In this document: positions 36,228-47,385 of the stretch, in pieces
How the letters are laid out: every line of letters begins with the position of its first letter
Numbering within the stretch: position 1 is the stretch's first letter
The notes under the pieces: model-generated
Database searches by the model: none
Told to the model about the DNA's origin: nothing
The model's input: only the letters and a program-made list of their open reading frames with translations
Translations under genes and position numbers: made by a program
Source: Silurus meridionalis
Taxonomy: Eukaryota > Chordata > Actinopteri > Siluriformes > Siluridae
Direction: 5' to 3'
NCBI RefSeq assembly: GCF_014805685.1
Contig: NC_060901.1
Coordinates: forward strand, 21,466,405 to 21,530,404
DNA: 64,000 bases

Positions 36228-37170
36228 AGTAGGGATGTCAATTTCGACAAATTCTCATGATCGATCGTCGTTTAAATTAACGATCAATTAATCGATTAAT
36301 CGTTAACCTTCATACTGCAAGATGCGTCTACAGTAGTTATCGCATGAATTGTTGTGCAATGACACTAAAAACGAAAGCGTCCTCCCACAAAGGAAACGGT
36401 TTTTACTGTAAATAAAAGGCTAGTAGGATTATAAAATGAATCGATTGATCATTTCATATAATTATTTTATTCAAATACAATGACTAATATAACGCAGTCT
36501 CAGATGCACTCTGGCATATGAGCTGAGCGAAGCGGAGTGGTAATATTTCCTTAAGAGCGCCTTTCTGAAGATTCCACTCCGCTCGCTCAACCCAGTTCAT
36601 AATCCAAGCGTTCTAAGTGCATTTTATCTTGTGTGTGCTTTTCACATGCTTTATAATCCATGTGTATTTTGTAAAGATCTACGCACATTTCATCTCGTGT
36701 GAGTGTGTGCGTTTGTGTTTTAATGAGCCTATTTTGAATATTTTATTGAACAACAACGGCAGCTATTTTCACGGAAATAAAGTGAATGAAAATCAAATAC
36801 ACTTTTTCAGTTTTTGCATTTTAGGAATGTTTGCTAAGGATAGATTAATATATTTAATACATTTTAATTAATACAATTAATACAATTAAGAAGAATTAAA
36901 AAAATTAGTTTGGAAACATAATAATTGCTATTTATCAGCATGCATAATTTTAGACAATTATAAAAGAATTTTGGTACAAACAGTAAACAATTAGGCCTAC
37001 TAGAAAAACTTTGTCGGAGCTGGAACTGGTTTACGGCGAGCGTCAGCGGAATATTAACGGAGCACTTGCTCGGGCGGTTAGCGACTGAGTGGAGCGCACT
37101 TCCATAGAGCGGAAATCGTAGCGAGCGTGCGTCCATGTCAGCAGGTTTTTGTTACGGTGACGCTTATAGG
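36228..37170. mobile_element. Probable non-autonomous hAT-like insertion
   Basis: An AT-rich segment interrupts the inverted mia3 fragments. It begins near TAGGGATGTCAATTTCGAC and has ATCGATTAATCGTTAACC nearby, a start often seen in fish hAT-type elements. The right end is near 37165 (CATGTCAACC), but I cannot confirm a matching inverted repeat or a target duplication. No coding sequence is recognised. Confidence 0.35.
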
Positions 37171-38095
37171 CAACATGTCAACCAAATGTTTCGCTTCTGC
37201 GTCCAGATGGAGGACGTCCAGGACCTTCTATCATTAAAGGTGGAGAAAGAGCACCACCGCTAACCAGTGGAGGAAGTGGTCCACCCACCGGCAGAAAAAG
37301 TGGTCCGCCGCCCACTGGCAGAAGAAGTGGTCCGCCCACCGGCGGAGGTAATGGTCCGTCCACCGGCGGAGGAAGTGGTCCGCCCACCAGTGGACGAAGT
37401 GGAAAATTTTTTTTAAACTACATTTCAGCACCAATGCTCACCGGCGGAGGAAGTGGTCCGGCCACCGGCAGAAGAAGTGGTCCGCCCATTGGCGGAGGAA
37501 GTGGTCCGCCCACTGGCCGAAGTCCATATGCCTTCGAAAGAGCAATCGAACCAGGGAGGAATCATGGGTTGGTAATGGCAAGTCAGAGGCGGCATTGGCA
37601 GAGGAAGTCTGTATGCATTCGGACGAGCATTTGAACCCGGGAGGAATCATAAGTTGGTAATGGCTGTTCGTAGGCGGCATCGGCAGAGGAAGTGGTCCGC
37701 CCATCGGCGGGGGAAATGGTCCGCCCATCCATATAATTACAGAACCGTCCTGTGTGAGGAGATGAGGTGCGAGGACCGGATATGTCTGAAAGAGGAAGAA
37801 ACAGAACATACATTTATATAATAATAATAATATACAGAATATGCACATTAAACACATACACACACACACACACACTTATGTATAAATGCAACCTGGTTGA
37901 AACGGCAGTGGATGTCTGAAGTCAGAGGAACGGCCATGTCTATCCAGGAGCAGGCATGTTCCTGGACACAAAAAAGCATATTTTGTTACATCTGTGTAGA
38001 TGCAGGGGTTAAATTTTGTCATTCCCACGAGCCTCAAACCCAAAAACACTGACGGATATTCTATCATTAAAGGTGGAGAAAGAGCACCACCGCTA

Positions 38096-38218
38096 ACCAG
38101 TGGAGGAAGTGGTCCGCCCACCGGCGGAAGAAGTGGTCCGCCCACCGGCGGAAGAAGTGGTCCGCCCACCGGCGGAAGAAGTGGTCCGCCCACCGGCAGA
38201 AGAAGTGGTCCGCCTGCC
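38096..38218. repeat. 24-bp minisatellite encoding an octapeptide (- strand)
   Basis: Units of 24 bp (GAAGTGGTCCGCCCACCGGC plus 4 bases) are repeated about five times, nearly identical. On the - strand each encodes VGGPLPPP, corresponding to the MGGPLPPP octapeptide present twice in exon 27 of the intact gene. Similar runs are at about 35870-35990 and 37262-37395. Confidence 0.9.
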
Positions 38219-38999
38219 TTCGGAAGAGTATTTGAACCTGCGACGGGAGAATCTCTGATCGGAGACGGGAGGAACGACCCCTGTCGCTGGGACTTGTTTA
38301 CCTGGAAAAGAAAGATTTCACCGGTAATAATCGAATTGACAGATGACTAAACCGAACGAAGCGTGTTATAACTACGGGGTTGCAAAGGGGGGAAAAATGT
38401 GTGGTAAATTTAAAGAAACTTTCCATGGAAACTTCATCTGGGGGAATTTTGCAAATATTCCAAGTTACCAGGGAATTTACAGGAATTCATAAAAAACAAA
38501 AAAACAAAAACTTTATACTAACATTTAGTTTGCTCATAAGCTGACATGCATGCAAACTTATGCATATTTAAATTCATGCAAATTCTTATTTAATCGATGT
38601 TAAAAATCGCTGTGCATGCAGAAATTGAACTGCATTCAACTCGGTTGTTTTAAAACATTTTTTTTAACTACATTTCAGCACCACTGCTCACCGGCGGAGG
38701 AAGTGGTCCGCCCACCGTTGGACAAAATGGTCCACCCATCAGTGGCGGTCCGTATGCCTTCGGAAGAGTATTTGAAACTGCGAAGGGAGAATCTCTGATC
38801 GGAGACGGAAGGAACGACCCCTGTCGCTGGGACTTGTTTACCTGGAAAAGAAAGATTTCTCCGGTTATAAGCGAATTGACAGACGACTGTAAACCGAACA
38901 AAGCGTGTTATAACTACGGGGTTGCAAAAGGGGGAAAAATGCGTAGGAAGTGGTCCGCCCATCGCCGGAGGAAGTGGTCCTCCCATGTCTGAAAGAGGA

Positions 39000-39094
39000 A
39001 GAAACAGAACATACATTTATATAATAATAATAAAAATAATAATAATAAAAATAATAATAATAATAATATTCAGAATATGCACATTAAACACACA

Positions 39095-39130
<36 letters not shown>

Positions 39131-39135
39131 TATAA
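39000..39135. repeat. ATA/ATAA and CATA microsatellites
   Basis: An (ATAATA)-type tract (39018-39068) is followed by (CATA)n (39090-39124) and a short (TA)n. This matches the intron between exon 25 and its neighbour in other inverted copies, where the tract is shorter. Confidence 0.9.
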
Positions 39136-39559
39136 AAAATGGGGTGGATGAAGAAGAACACAAGAAGAAGTCTGGCCACATCATGTGTATCTAATACTGC
39201 TAAGAAAATCTGGTTTACTGCACATCTCGGGTTGCCATGTCCACTTATTTTATTTAGCTGGACATATTTAAAGAATTAACCAAATGTTTTGCTCCATCGT
39301 CTAGACAGAGGAAGTCCAGGACCTTCTACCATAAAAGGTGGAAAAGGTGCACCACTGCTCACCGGAGAAAGTTCGTACAAAACCCCTGTTTAAAAAAATA
39401 TATTCACGCCTTCCATCGAATTGCCCCCAAAGTATCAAAATTTTGATAATTTGAAGTAATTGAAGTAGAGTTGCAAAGGGGATTTCCATGTGAACTTCAT
39501 AAAATTTTGGAAATATTCCAAGTTGGAAACTTATCAGGAATTTATGGGAATTAATTAAA

Positions 39560-39800
39560 ATAAATAATATCGAGATTGAGATGGTTTGGACATGTGCAGA
39601 GGAGGGACATGAGTTATATTGGTAAGAGAATGCTAAGGATGGAGCCACCAGGAAGGAGGAAAAGAGGAAGGTGAGGGAAGACATGCAGGTAGTTGGTGTA
39701 AAAGAGGCAGATGTAGAGGACAGGGTGGTATGGAGACGGATGATCCGCTGTGGCGACCCCCTAATGGGAGCAGCCGAAAGAAGGAGAAGAATTAAAATAA
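39560..39800 (+). mobile_element. LINE 3' end fragment (RTE-like)
   Basis: The + strand encodes pieces such as MREDMQVVGVKEADVEDR and DRVVWRRMI...GDP, and upstream RWFGHVQRRDMSYIGKRML (frame-shifted), typical of the C-terminus of RTE/R4-type non-LTR retrotransposon proteins, followed by a tail rich in GAAAGAAGGAGAAG. AATTAAAATAAATAATAT-like sequence occurs on both sides (about 39551 and 39789), which could be a target duplication. 5'-truncated, as usual for LINEs. Confidence 0.7.
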
Positions 39801-40019
39801 ATAATATGAACTGTATCGAACAAATTTTGTTCGGTCATAAGCTGCATGCAAACAGAGAGATGCACAATAGTGCATACTAATGGTGGAAACGAGTAATTCA
39901 AACACAAAAATTTAACCAACGTTTGGGATAGTTTTAAACTAAAACAAAAGTCCAGTGAGATTTCCTTTTAAAAGTGATTCAAAATAGATTTTTATATTTG
40001 CATTTTGATGTAATACGTC

Positions 40020-40260
40020 AATTGCATTCACTGTGGAAAGTTTACAGTCTGGAAAATCTCTGGAAAAAATAAACACCAGGGCTCCACAAACCTGCCCTCG
40101 AACATTTGGAACAACCTTTTGAACAATACTAGAGACATATTTGAAATTATTAAATATATTGTTTACTCATATTATATTTTATTTGATAATGAAATGTGGC
40201 TTTCAAACTAAAATTTCTGTTATTAACAGAGGTCGAGGCACCAATAGTTGACTGCTGGCT
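40020..40260 (-). pseudogene. Inverted fragment of mia3 intron 17
   Basis: The reverse complement matches the intron-17 sequence found near 26570-26760 (GGTTTGTGGAGCCCTGGTG; ATAACAGAAATTTTAGTTTG). No exon is included. It marks the upstream end of the inverted mia3 material and is directly abutted by the hAT element. Confidence 0.7.
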
Positions 40261-40261
40261 C

Positions 40262-41376
40262 ATTATTTTGAAATAGTTGAGGAAAAGGAGAAGGGAATAA
40301 TGGTTATGTGTAGATTATGTGTTGGTGAAAAGCTCTTGTCAACTGCTAAAAATACCACTTCAAATTTAAAAAAACATCTGCATGCAAAGCACAGCATTAC
40401 AGATGTGGAAGAGAGAGAGAGCCGAATTAAACCTGCACCGCAACTCAAGCTAAACAACAAAGGCTTGATTTTAGTTCACGTTCACCACCAGGTAAAACCA
40501 TTAGTTCAACTGAACTCAACAAATTGGATGCTGCTTTTATTGTTGAGGAGATGCAGCCGCTGTCCACTGTGGAAGCGCCCACATTTCATCAGCAAAATCT
40601 CTGTGACAGGGAAAAGGCTGGGGGACGTGCTGCCCGATCGCAAAACCTTTACAAACTATATGGACAAGGCATATATGGAAATAGAGACAGAACTTTGGGC
40701 ATTACTGTACACTGGATCGATTCTATTACTCTGCATTGCCAAAAAGCTGCAATCGCCTGCAGATGATTTCATGGGAGACACACGTACGATGCCATCGCAG
40801 CGGAGATAGATCAAATTCACAGCTCGTTTGCTCTTTGTGGGAAGATAAACTGCCACGGTCACTGACGAAGGTGCAAACTTTGTAAAAGCGTTCAGAATGT
40901 TTCAAGCTGATGATGAAGCAGAGAATGATGTAGACGAGGACGAGGTCATATTTACGGAAGTGCTCGAAGTTTCACCAGATGACAGTGAAAGGTATGTTCT
41001 CCCTCCACATCACCGGTGTGCAGCCCACACCCATAACCTTATATACATGAATGACAGTTACATTTCTGACGGCGAAGGCAGATTGCAAAGCAGTGTACAG
41101 AAGTGCGACTGGAAAGTGTTCAGCCTTTATCAAATTTAGTCGATCAACTTATTGTTCTCTAAGAAGTTATTAAACATTTTAAATGTTTAAGACATGTATT
41201 TTGCCCCAATATAACTTATTTCTTAATGGCAATTATCAATATTACACTTTTAATGCATTACTGCATTAAACACTAGTACAAGATCTATTACCCCTGTAAG
41301 GCCTGAAAGAGATCAAGCCTTAACCAGGTAAGAAAAAGTAACGCATTACTTTTAGAAGTAACTTTCCCAAACACTG
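40262..41376 (+). pseudogene. Degenerate hAT transposase with BED zinc finger
   Basis: The segment encodes VMCRLCVGEKLLSTAKN and TSNLKKHLHAKH, a BED-type C2H2 finger, followed in shifting frames by MQPLSTVEAPTFH, RKTFTNYMDKAYMEIE, LGITVHWIDS, KKLQSPADDF and FQADDEAENDVDEDE, which are landmarks of ZBED-like hAT transposases. Frame changes and a missing catalytic C-terminus show it is dead. The right end ...AAGTAACTTTCCCAAACACTG (to 41376) looks like a hAT terminal repeat. The left end is missing. Confidence 0.8.
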
Positions 41377-41379
41377 TAT

Positions 41380-41760
41380 ACTTTTTCCCACCCGTATGTG
41401 GATCTTCCCCAAGTTTGTATACGATGTCTCGGAAATGTTCACTTCACCTGAACTAGGAGACCCAACCCTGTTCCACAAAGTGCACAAAAGTCCAGCTCCA
41501 TGAAGATCTGCTCTCCATGGGTTGGATGTGTGTGGAAGATCTTGAGTGGCCTGCTATAGAGCTCAAACAATACTGAATTTTTCACACTGACTGCACACCA
41601 GAGCTTCTCACCTCACCACTGTGTCCCAAAAACTTGCGGCAGTAGAAGTGGAAATCTTTGGAAATGTATCGAGTCGTTTATCTTTTGACTCCTCAACTCC
41701 GAACCATTCGTTCTTATGTCACATGACTCCTATAGACGCTACATAATGCAATTAATCGGG
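41380..41760 (-). repeat. Inverted copy of the mia3 intron-6 dispersed block
   Basis: The reverse complement matches 9830-10080 (CATACGGGTGGGAAAAAGTA; CTCCTAGTTCAGGTGAA; CATGGAGAGCAGATCTTCAT) and then the GGAGTCACGTGAC block seen at 21.5 and 55.7 kb. Here the two blocks are fused, with internal deletion. Confidence 0.75.
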
Positions 41761-42690
41761 GAAAGCCGGAAGGGACCCGAGGCGGAGCGACATCCCTTGT
41801 GGAGAGCTGGAACTGAGCGACGCCCACACTGGAGACCTGGAACGGAAAAACATCCTCAGCGGAGGTCGGGAACGGAGCACTCCCCGCTGCGGAGAAAAGG
41901 AATGGAGCGACGCCTTCTGTCCTTCTACAGCGTCTCTGATACGATGAAGCTCCTCCACAAAGTCCAAACCAAATTCACTCAGCCTCTATGTAACTGGTTT
42001 TATCTGCGTTGTGTTTATTTTTTGTCGTTCCGTGAAATAAAGGCACACGTCAGCTGTCGCGTTGTCTCGGGTTAGCCACAATTATTTTAATCTGACAAGA
42101 GATAATGTGTAAAACTTGCCCCTTCAGTTCTCTTCCATGTGGACATAACAAGAAAAGGGAGAGGAAGTCATTTAAGCATTACAAATAATTAATAATAAAC
42201 AACACAACAGCATACCTGACAAGAGATAACACAGTCTCTTAACAATGTGTAAAACTTGCCCCTTCAGTTCTGCAACACAAATGTAATGCGCAACGTAATC
42301 AGCACGTCTCAAGTTTAACCTCATTTAAAATGATAACATGAAAATAATGGTACACACATGCAAAATGAAGTGATACATACAATTTAAACCAAAAGCCTGA
42401 ATATAAAACACATTTTTAAACAAAGATTAAACTCTACTAAACAGAGCTCAAAAGAAACCCACCTCTTCCATGTGGACATAACACAAAAAGGGAAGGGGAC
42501 GTGCAAAAACTGGAAATTAGGTTTGATGCTGCAATCAGAGAGTTAAAGGGGTATGCACACATATGGAGGCCCAAATCAACTATACATTAAAGCATGTCCT
42601 TTTTGTGTAATTCTACCTATAAAATTAATATTGTACATTCCATACCTGTTACTTTTAATTTAGGAGAACTTTTAATAAAGAAACAGAAAC
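41745..42690. other. Unassigned sequence with short direct repeats
   Basis: An open stretch at 41716-42075 gives Arg-rich ERHPLWRAGTERRPHWRPGT, a tandem 30-bp-type repeat (GGAGCGACGCC-like) rather than a recognised protein. From 42.09 to 42.50 kb AATGTGTAAAACTTGCCCC (about 42102 and 42244) and CTCTTCCATGTGGACATAAC (about 42130 and 42464) each occur twice. An LTR is possible but no paired LTR or primer site was identified. Confidence 0.35.
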
Positions 42691-42699
42691 TTTCTGGTT

Positions 42700-43830
42700 A
42701 TTTAATATTACTTCAGAGCAGAGATCACAATTAAATTGTAGTGCAAGCAGTACATTGAATGCTCTTTCACTCCTCCAGTTAAGACAATTTACATGTTTAG
42801 TGATGAATTTTGTGATTATATGAGCCTAGAACACATTCATAAAAAGACCGAAGATTTTTCCGTTCTTATAGCTTTTAATTATTTTGTTTTAAATATATCA
42901 CATTTGTTTCGACTCGGTCTAGGGTTAGGCCACACAGAGTAATTAGCTCAGGATTCAAGGGATTGATACCTTTTATAATAGAAATCAGAAATGACATACA
43001 CACAAAACGTTTTCCACAAAAAAAGGTGTTGGTATATTGTAAAACAAGTAACCATTCATATATACAGTATATACACACAACTGTAGAAAGGCGTGACTTC
43101 AGGGTAGGACGAGGCCAAAATAATAAACAAAAAAGTCCTGAATGAAAAGAAACTAAAATTCCAGTAAAACTAACCTTATTTTATAATACACATAAACAGA
43201 GAAATTAGATCAGACCCAAAATTATCCGTCAGCCAGACCCCTACAGTCAGTGAACTGAGTGAACAATATGCACAGTGATACAAAATATATATGTAGAGAA
43301 TGATCTGATTATTTTTTGTTTTTTATTTAATTTAGTTTTCATCTATGTAAATTTATTCTCATATAATTATACATATTTGATTATCTCTCATTTTTATTCA
43401 GTTATTGTCATTTATTGTAAGGATGTGGCAGGAATGACTTGTTCTACTTTTGTTCACCAGATGTCACCATTTTCTTCCATGTTGTTTTTCCTACAGTCCT
43501 TGCAAAAGCTTAGCCACATGTGAGGAAGCACTAGAGATGAGAAATCCGAATCTGAATCATTCTGAGTCACTCCGTGAACGGATCCGACTCTCACGAGTCC
43601 CTGAGTCACTTGAATCAGTAGGGATTCTTCCTGCTTTTTCCAGGAAATTCCACTAGAGGGCACTCACCGAATGCTCACACAATACATCCGTGGACTCATG
43701 AATCTCATTCACAAATCTCTCGGATTCTGCTGTTTCGCTCCGCGCTACGAGTCCGACAGATCCGCTGAATCCCACGGTTCAGGCGGATCAGCGAGGACTC
43801 GCATAGAATCCGCCATTTTGAGTTTCTAGT
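42700..43830 (+). repeat. Left arm of a 1.1-1.3 kb inverted repeat
   Basis: The reverse complement of this segment is found at about 50338-51625. Shared landmarks are GTTAGGCCACACAGAGTAAT (42924), CTACAGTCAGTGAACTGAGT (43241), CCACTAGAGGGCACTCACCG (43650) and GACTCGCATAGAATCCGCC (43796). No protein is recognised. It could be one repeat family in two orientations or an inverted segmental duplication. Confidence 0.88.
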
Positions 43831-43958
43831 GCTTCAGTAATGTCATTCATTCTCACTGTATGAGATTCCTGTCTTTGATGCAGCGCTCTGTTCTACTGCG
43901 TTTCTCTATGATATTGATGATTTCGAGAGCCGTGGTGCCCCAATGATGGTATTAAGAG

Positions 43959-45140
43959 GTGGATTGGTTCAGGCAGGACACCACCGAAGTGTGTCGACAT
44001 GCACGAGCCGCGACTAAAACTAATATATATTCAGACACGCTGTACGGTAAACATCTTTATTTTTTTGGATGCCACATTTATTTCAAATTTGTATTAAATG
44101 CATGTATGAAGTCTTTTTGGGGATTTTCTAACCTCATCTACCCTCCCCTGTTGTCTCAATCTCAAACAGTGGTGGTAGGTGGGCACTGGAATTGCCAGTC
44201 TGCTATCAGGAGAGCTGACTTATTCACAGGCTTGGCTTCCCACTACACCCTCGACTTTCTGGCACTTACTGAGACCTGGATATCCCCACAGAATACTGCT
44301 AAACCAGCTGCTCTGTCTTCTGCCTATGCTTTCTCTCACTCACAAGGAGAAACCGGTAGAGGTGGTGGTACGGGTCTACTTTTATCACGGAGATGGTGTT
44401 TCACACCTCTCATTTTGTCTCATCTAACCATGTCTTCTTTTGAATTCCATGCAGTTTCAGTTACCTCTCCAATCAACCTTTTCATCATTGTCATCTACCG
44501 CCCTCCTGGTCCCTTTGAAGACTTCCTAGAAGAGATGGACACACTCCTCAGTACTTTCCCCTTTGACAGCACCCCTCTGACAGTTCTGGGTGACTTCAAC
44601 CTCCCATCCGACAAACTTCATTTATCTTGCCTCTTGCCTTTTCTGAATACCTTCTCCTTGACATTTAACAGCTGCCCTACAACACACAAGGGAGGAAGTG
44701 TCCTGGACCTGGTTTTCACCCGCCCTACTCCAGCTACAGACATGACTGCCACGCCACTTCTAATCTCTAATCATCATCTGGTTTCCTTTTCAATCACTCT
44801 TCCTATTCAACCTAAAAATAATTTACATGTCTCTCTTATCCGTCCTAACCTTCACTTCATCTCTCCCTCTTCTGTAGCTTCCTGTACTCTTTCATCTCTT
44901 CCTGAGCTTGACTCCTTTTCCTCTCTACCCTTGGACGTTGCTACTGACTCCTTCCTCTCATCTCTTTCCTCAACCATGGACCTCCTTTGCCCATTGACTA
45001 CAAAACCCAAGAAGACTTCTTGTCCCACACCGTGGCTGTCAGAAGTTTTGCGCAGCAATCGACAAGAACTCAGATCTGCAGAGAGGAAGTGGAAAAAATC
45101 ACAACTCGATGTAGACCTCGCATCTTACCGTGCACTCCTG
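43959..45140 (+). mobile_element. Non-LTR retrotransposon endonuclease ORF (partial)
   Basis: An uninterrupted frame of about 390 codons encodes an exonuclease-endonuclease-phosphatase domain: LDFLALTETWISPQN, GGGTGLLLSRRW, VIYRPPGPFEDFL, LTVLGDFNLPSD, GGSVLDLVFTRP and SNHHLVSF, the family's ordered motifs. This is the AP-type endonuclease of CR1/L2/Rex-group LINEs. No reverse transcriptase follows: the ORF runs into Tc1 sequence near 45145. The open frame suggests a fairly young insertion. Confidence 0.85.
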
Positions 45141-45144
45141 ATGG

Positions 45145-45792
45145 TTGACTTTCTCCCATCTCCCGAATGCATCTCTGGAGCTCAGCCACAGTGACTTTTG
45201 GGTTCTTCTTTACCTTTCTCACAAAGGCTCTTCTCCCCCGATAGCTCATTTTGGCCGGGCGGCCAGCTTTTGGAAGGGTTCTGGTCGTCCGAAACGTTTT
45301 CCATTTGAGGATTATGGAGGCCACTGTGCTTTTAGGAACCTTAAATGCAGCAGAAATGTTTTTTTAACCTTGGCCAGATCTGTGCCTTGCCACAATTCTG
45401 TCTCTGAGCTCTTCAGGCAGTTCCTTTGACCTCATGATTCTCATTTGCTCTGACATGCATTGTGATCTGTAAGGTCTTATATAGACAGGTGGACATCTGG
45501 ACTCAAATGAAGGTGTAGAACCATCTCAGGGATGATCAGAAGAAATGGATAGCAGCTGAGTTAAATATGAGTGTCACAGCAAAGGGTCTGAATACTTAGG
45601 ACCATGTGATATTTCAGTTTCTTTTTTAATAAATCTGCAACAATGTCATCAATTCTGTGTTTTTCTGTCGATATGGGGTGCTAAGTGTACATTAATGAGG
45701 AAAAGAAATGAACTTAAAAAATTTGATCAAATGGCTCAATATAACAAAGATTGAAAAATTTAAGGGGGTCTGAATACTTTCCGTACCCACTG
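45145..45792 (-). mobile_element. Tc1-like element, 5' half with transposase N-terminus
   Basis: The - strand encodes VASIILKWKTFRTTRTLPKA, GRPAKMSYRGRRAFVRKV and VTVAELQ, the helix-turn-helix region of a Tc1 transposase. The outer end reads CAGTGGGTACGGAAAGTATT (- strand) next to TA at 45793-45794, identical to the end at 26239. The catalytic DDE part and the other terminal repeat are missing, cut at the junction with the LINE ORF. Confidence 0.85.
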
Positions 45793-45805
45793 TATATATA
45801 TTGTC

Positions 45806-46218
45806 CTTTTGGTAGCTTCTTGAGATGTTTCTGGATCTCCACGTCGACGTCGAAATGAATGTACGTGTCCTCTTTACGTGTCGACACTGTAGTGTCCTGA
45901 ACAGGGTTCAAATCCACTCTGTCCAAGTCTGTAAAAAAAAAAAAAAAGAAATATGCATCCAAGGGTCGGTCTGAATGCTGGATTCTGATTGGTTGAAAGT
46001 TCAGGCAGTGCTCATGGTAAAAAATGATCTTCTAAACGCCGTGTATCTCGCAGTAATAAACACTAATGATTAAGAGGAAGTTTGTGGTCGTACCTCGGAC
46101 GCTGATGGTCACGTACGGTTCGATGCACTGCCCTGCGTCTTTTAATCCGATCTTCTCGATTCTCAGAGTGAGCAGCGTCACAGGCCCGGCTCTAAAGGAA
46201 GCCGCGGTAATACCGTAC
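45806..46218 (-). pseudogene. aida: Two aida exons (C2-like domain), truncated
   Basis: On the - strand the exon at 46218-46094 encodes RIEKIGLKDAGQCIEPYVTI and SVR, with CACAG acceptor and a GTACGA donor. It joins in phase to the exon at 45930-45806 (DLDRVDLNPVQD, STRKEDTYIHF, VEIQKHLKKLPK). This matches the AIDA C-terminal domain. The second exon has no donor, because after LPKG the sequence enters a Tc1 element (TA at 45793). No other aida exon was found in the window. The orientation, tail-to-tail with mia3, equals human synteny. It is either a broken gene remnant or part of a split real gene. Confidence 0.82.
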
Positions 46219-46256
46219 CTGTGAAGGACAACACGGACATGATAGATAGATATATA

Positions 46257-47072
46257 CAGTGTTGGGCAGTAACACGTTACTAGTAACTCGTTACTGTAAC
46301 GCAGTTACTTTGACAGTAACTAATACTGTAACGCTTTTTAAATAAAGTAACTCTGTTACCGTTACCGCATGGTGCATTGTCTGTTACTTTTTTAAATGAA
46401 TGAATTTGGGCTGAAGTGTAGCCTACAGTCTAACCTGTTTACAGCAGAGACGCATTGTAGGATTGGTGGATGAACCACTGTAAACATGAAGAAGACGCAC
46501 TGGGGGCGTGTCTCCGTTTATTCAGGTCTGTGCAGCAGTAATGGCAAGTCGAGGCGAGAGCAAGACGAGTTTCTCAAAGTGGCAATATGCTCATTATTTC
46601 ACTTTAGTTGAGTATAAAGACAAAAACTTTTTAGTCAAATGTAAGCTGTGTCTTTCTGGTTCGAAGCTCGTATCTACTGCGATAGCAGCACCTCTAGAAA
46701 CTCCACGCCTTGACGAATCTAGAAGCTAGAAGCTAACCCGGTGTTCTGTTCTACATTGTTGATAGTTTTCATACAACAGCTTTTATGATGCAGAAGCCAC
46801 TTTAGTTTTTGATTGTGAATATATTATTCAGCTTGTTTTGTTATTTATTTCAGAAATTCTTGTGATATATTCAGTTTGTGCAGGTCTGACTTTAATAAAA
46901 TAGTGTTTAAATATTACTTTGTCTTTAAGTCAGTTTTGTGTTTGTATAGAACATAACGCATAAAAGGGCATTAATGGGAACATTAAAGAACGTAATGTAA
47001 TCAACAAAGTAATTGAGTTACTTTTTGAATGAAGTAACGAGTAACTGTAACTAGTTACTATTTTTTAGTAAC
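46257..47072 (+). mobile_element. Non-autonomous hAT element with BED-finger remnant
   Basis: It starts with CAGTGTTGGGCAGTAAC and subterminal GTTACTAGTAACTCGTTACT motifs and ends in the mirrored GTAACTAGTTACTATTTTTT, as in fish hAT elements. Inside, 46508-46729 encodes SKWQYAHYFTLVEYKDKNFL and VKCKLCLSGSKLVSTA, a truncated BED finger. The rest of the transposase is missing. The right-hand 350 bp are duplicated at 53360-53720. Confidence 0.8.
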
Positions 47073-47099
47073 TATATATATATATATATATATATAAAT

Positions 47100-47185
<86 letters not shown>
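47072..47185. repeat. (TA)n microsatellite
   Basis: TA dinucleotides with a few TAAATA interruptions. The duplicate at 53722-53742 is much shorter. Confidence 0.95.
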
Positions 47186-47186
<1 letters not shown>

Positions 47187-47385
47187 AGCGATCAAAATTA
47201 GAGAACAATTTATAAACAATTGAACAATTCTGAAATAATGTCATCTTCACTGCTCAACAGTTGAAGGAGTTTTTGTCCTGTCTATATCATTCTACCAGAA
47301 CACCTTTTCCACAAATTAACTAAGGCATTTAAAAAAAAACATTATTTTGCAGAAAACACACTGATCAAAATTAGAGAACACTTTG

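Larger units (their letters stand above)
37175..39390 (-). pseudogene. Inverted mia3 fragments, proline-rich exons repeated
   Basis: Exon-23 homologues lie at about 37190-37260, 38060-38100 and 39298-39375 (- strand, SGGALSPPLMIEGPGRPP and variants). Exon 27 pieces lie at about 37270-37405, 37437-37735, 38100-38350, 38690-38900 and 38940-38985; exon 25 at about 37745-37790; exon 24 at about 37885-37955. The blocks are scrambled and repeated, with frameshifts between them. They encode only the proline-rich tail. The top strand gives artefactual GPPTGGRS frames. Confidence 0.8.

Noticed and set aside
35645..38400. GPPTGG/GRSGPP collagen-like frames on the + strand
   Set aside because: They are the antisense of the mia3 proline-rich exon repeats; the - strand reading has true homology.
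41716..42075. 119-codon Arg-rich frame as a gene
   Set aside because: Built of repeated ~30-bp GC-rich units with no recognisable domain; overlaps an inverted repeat-derived segment.
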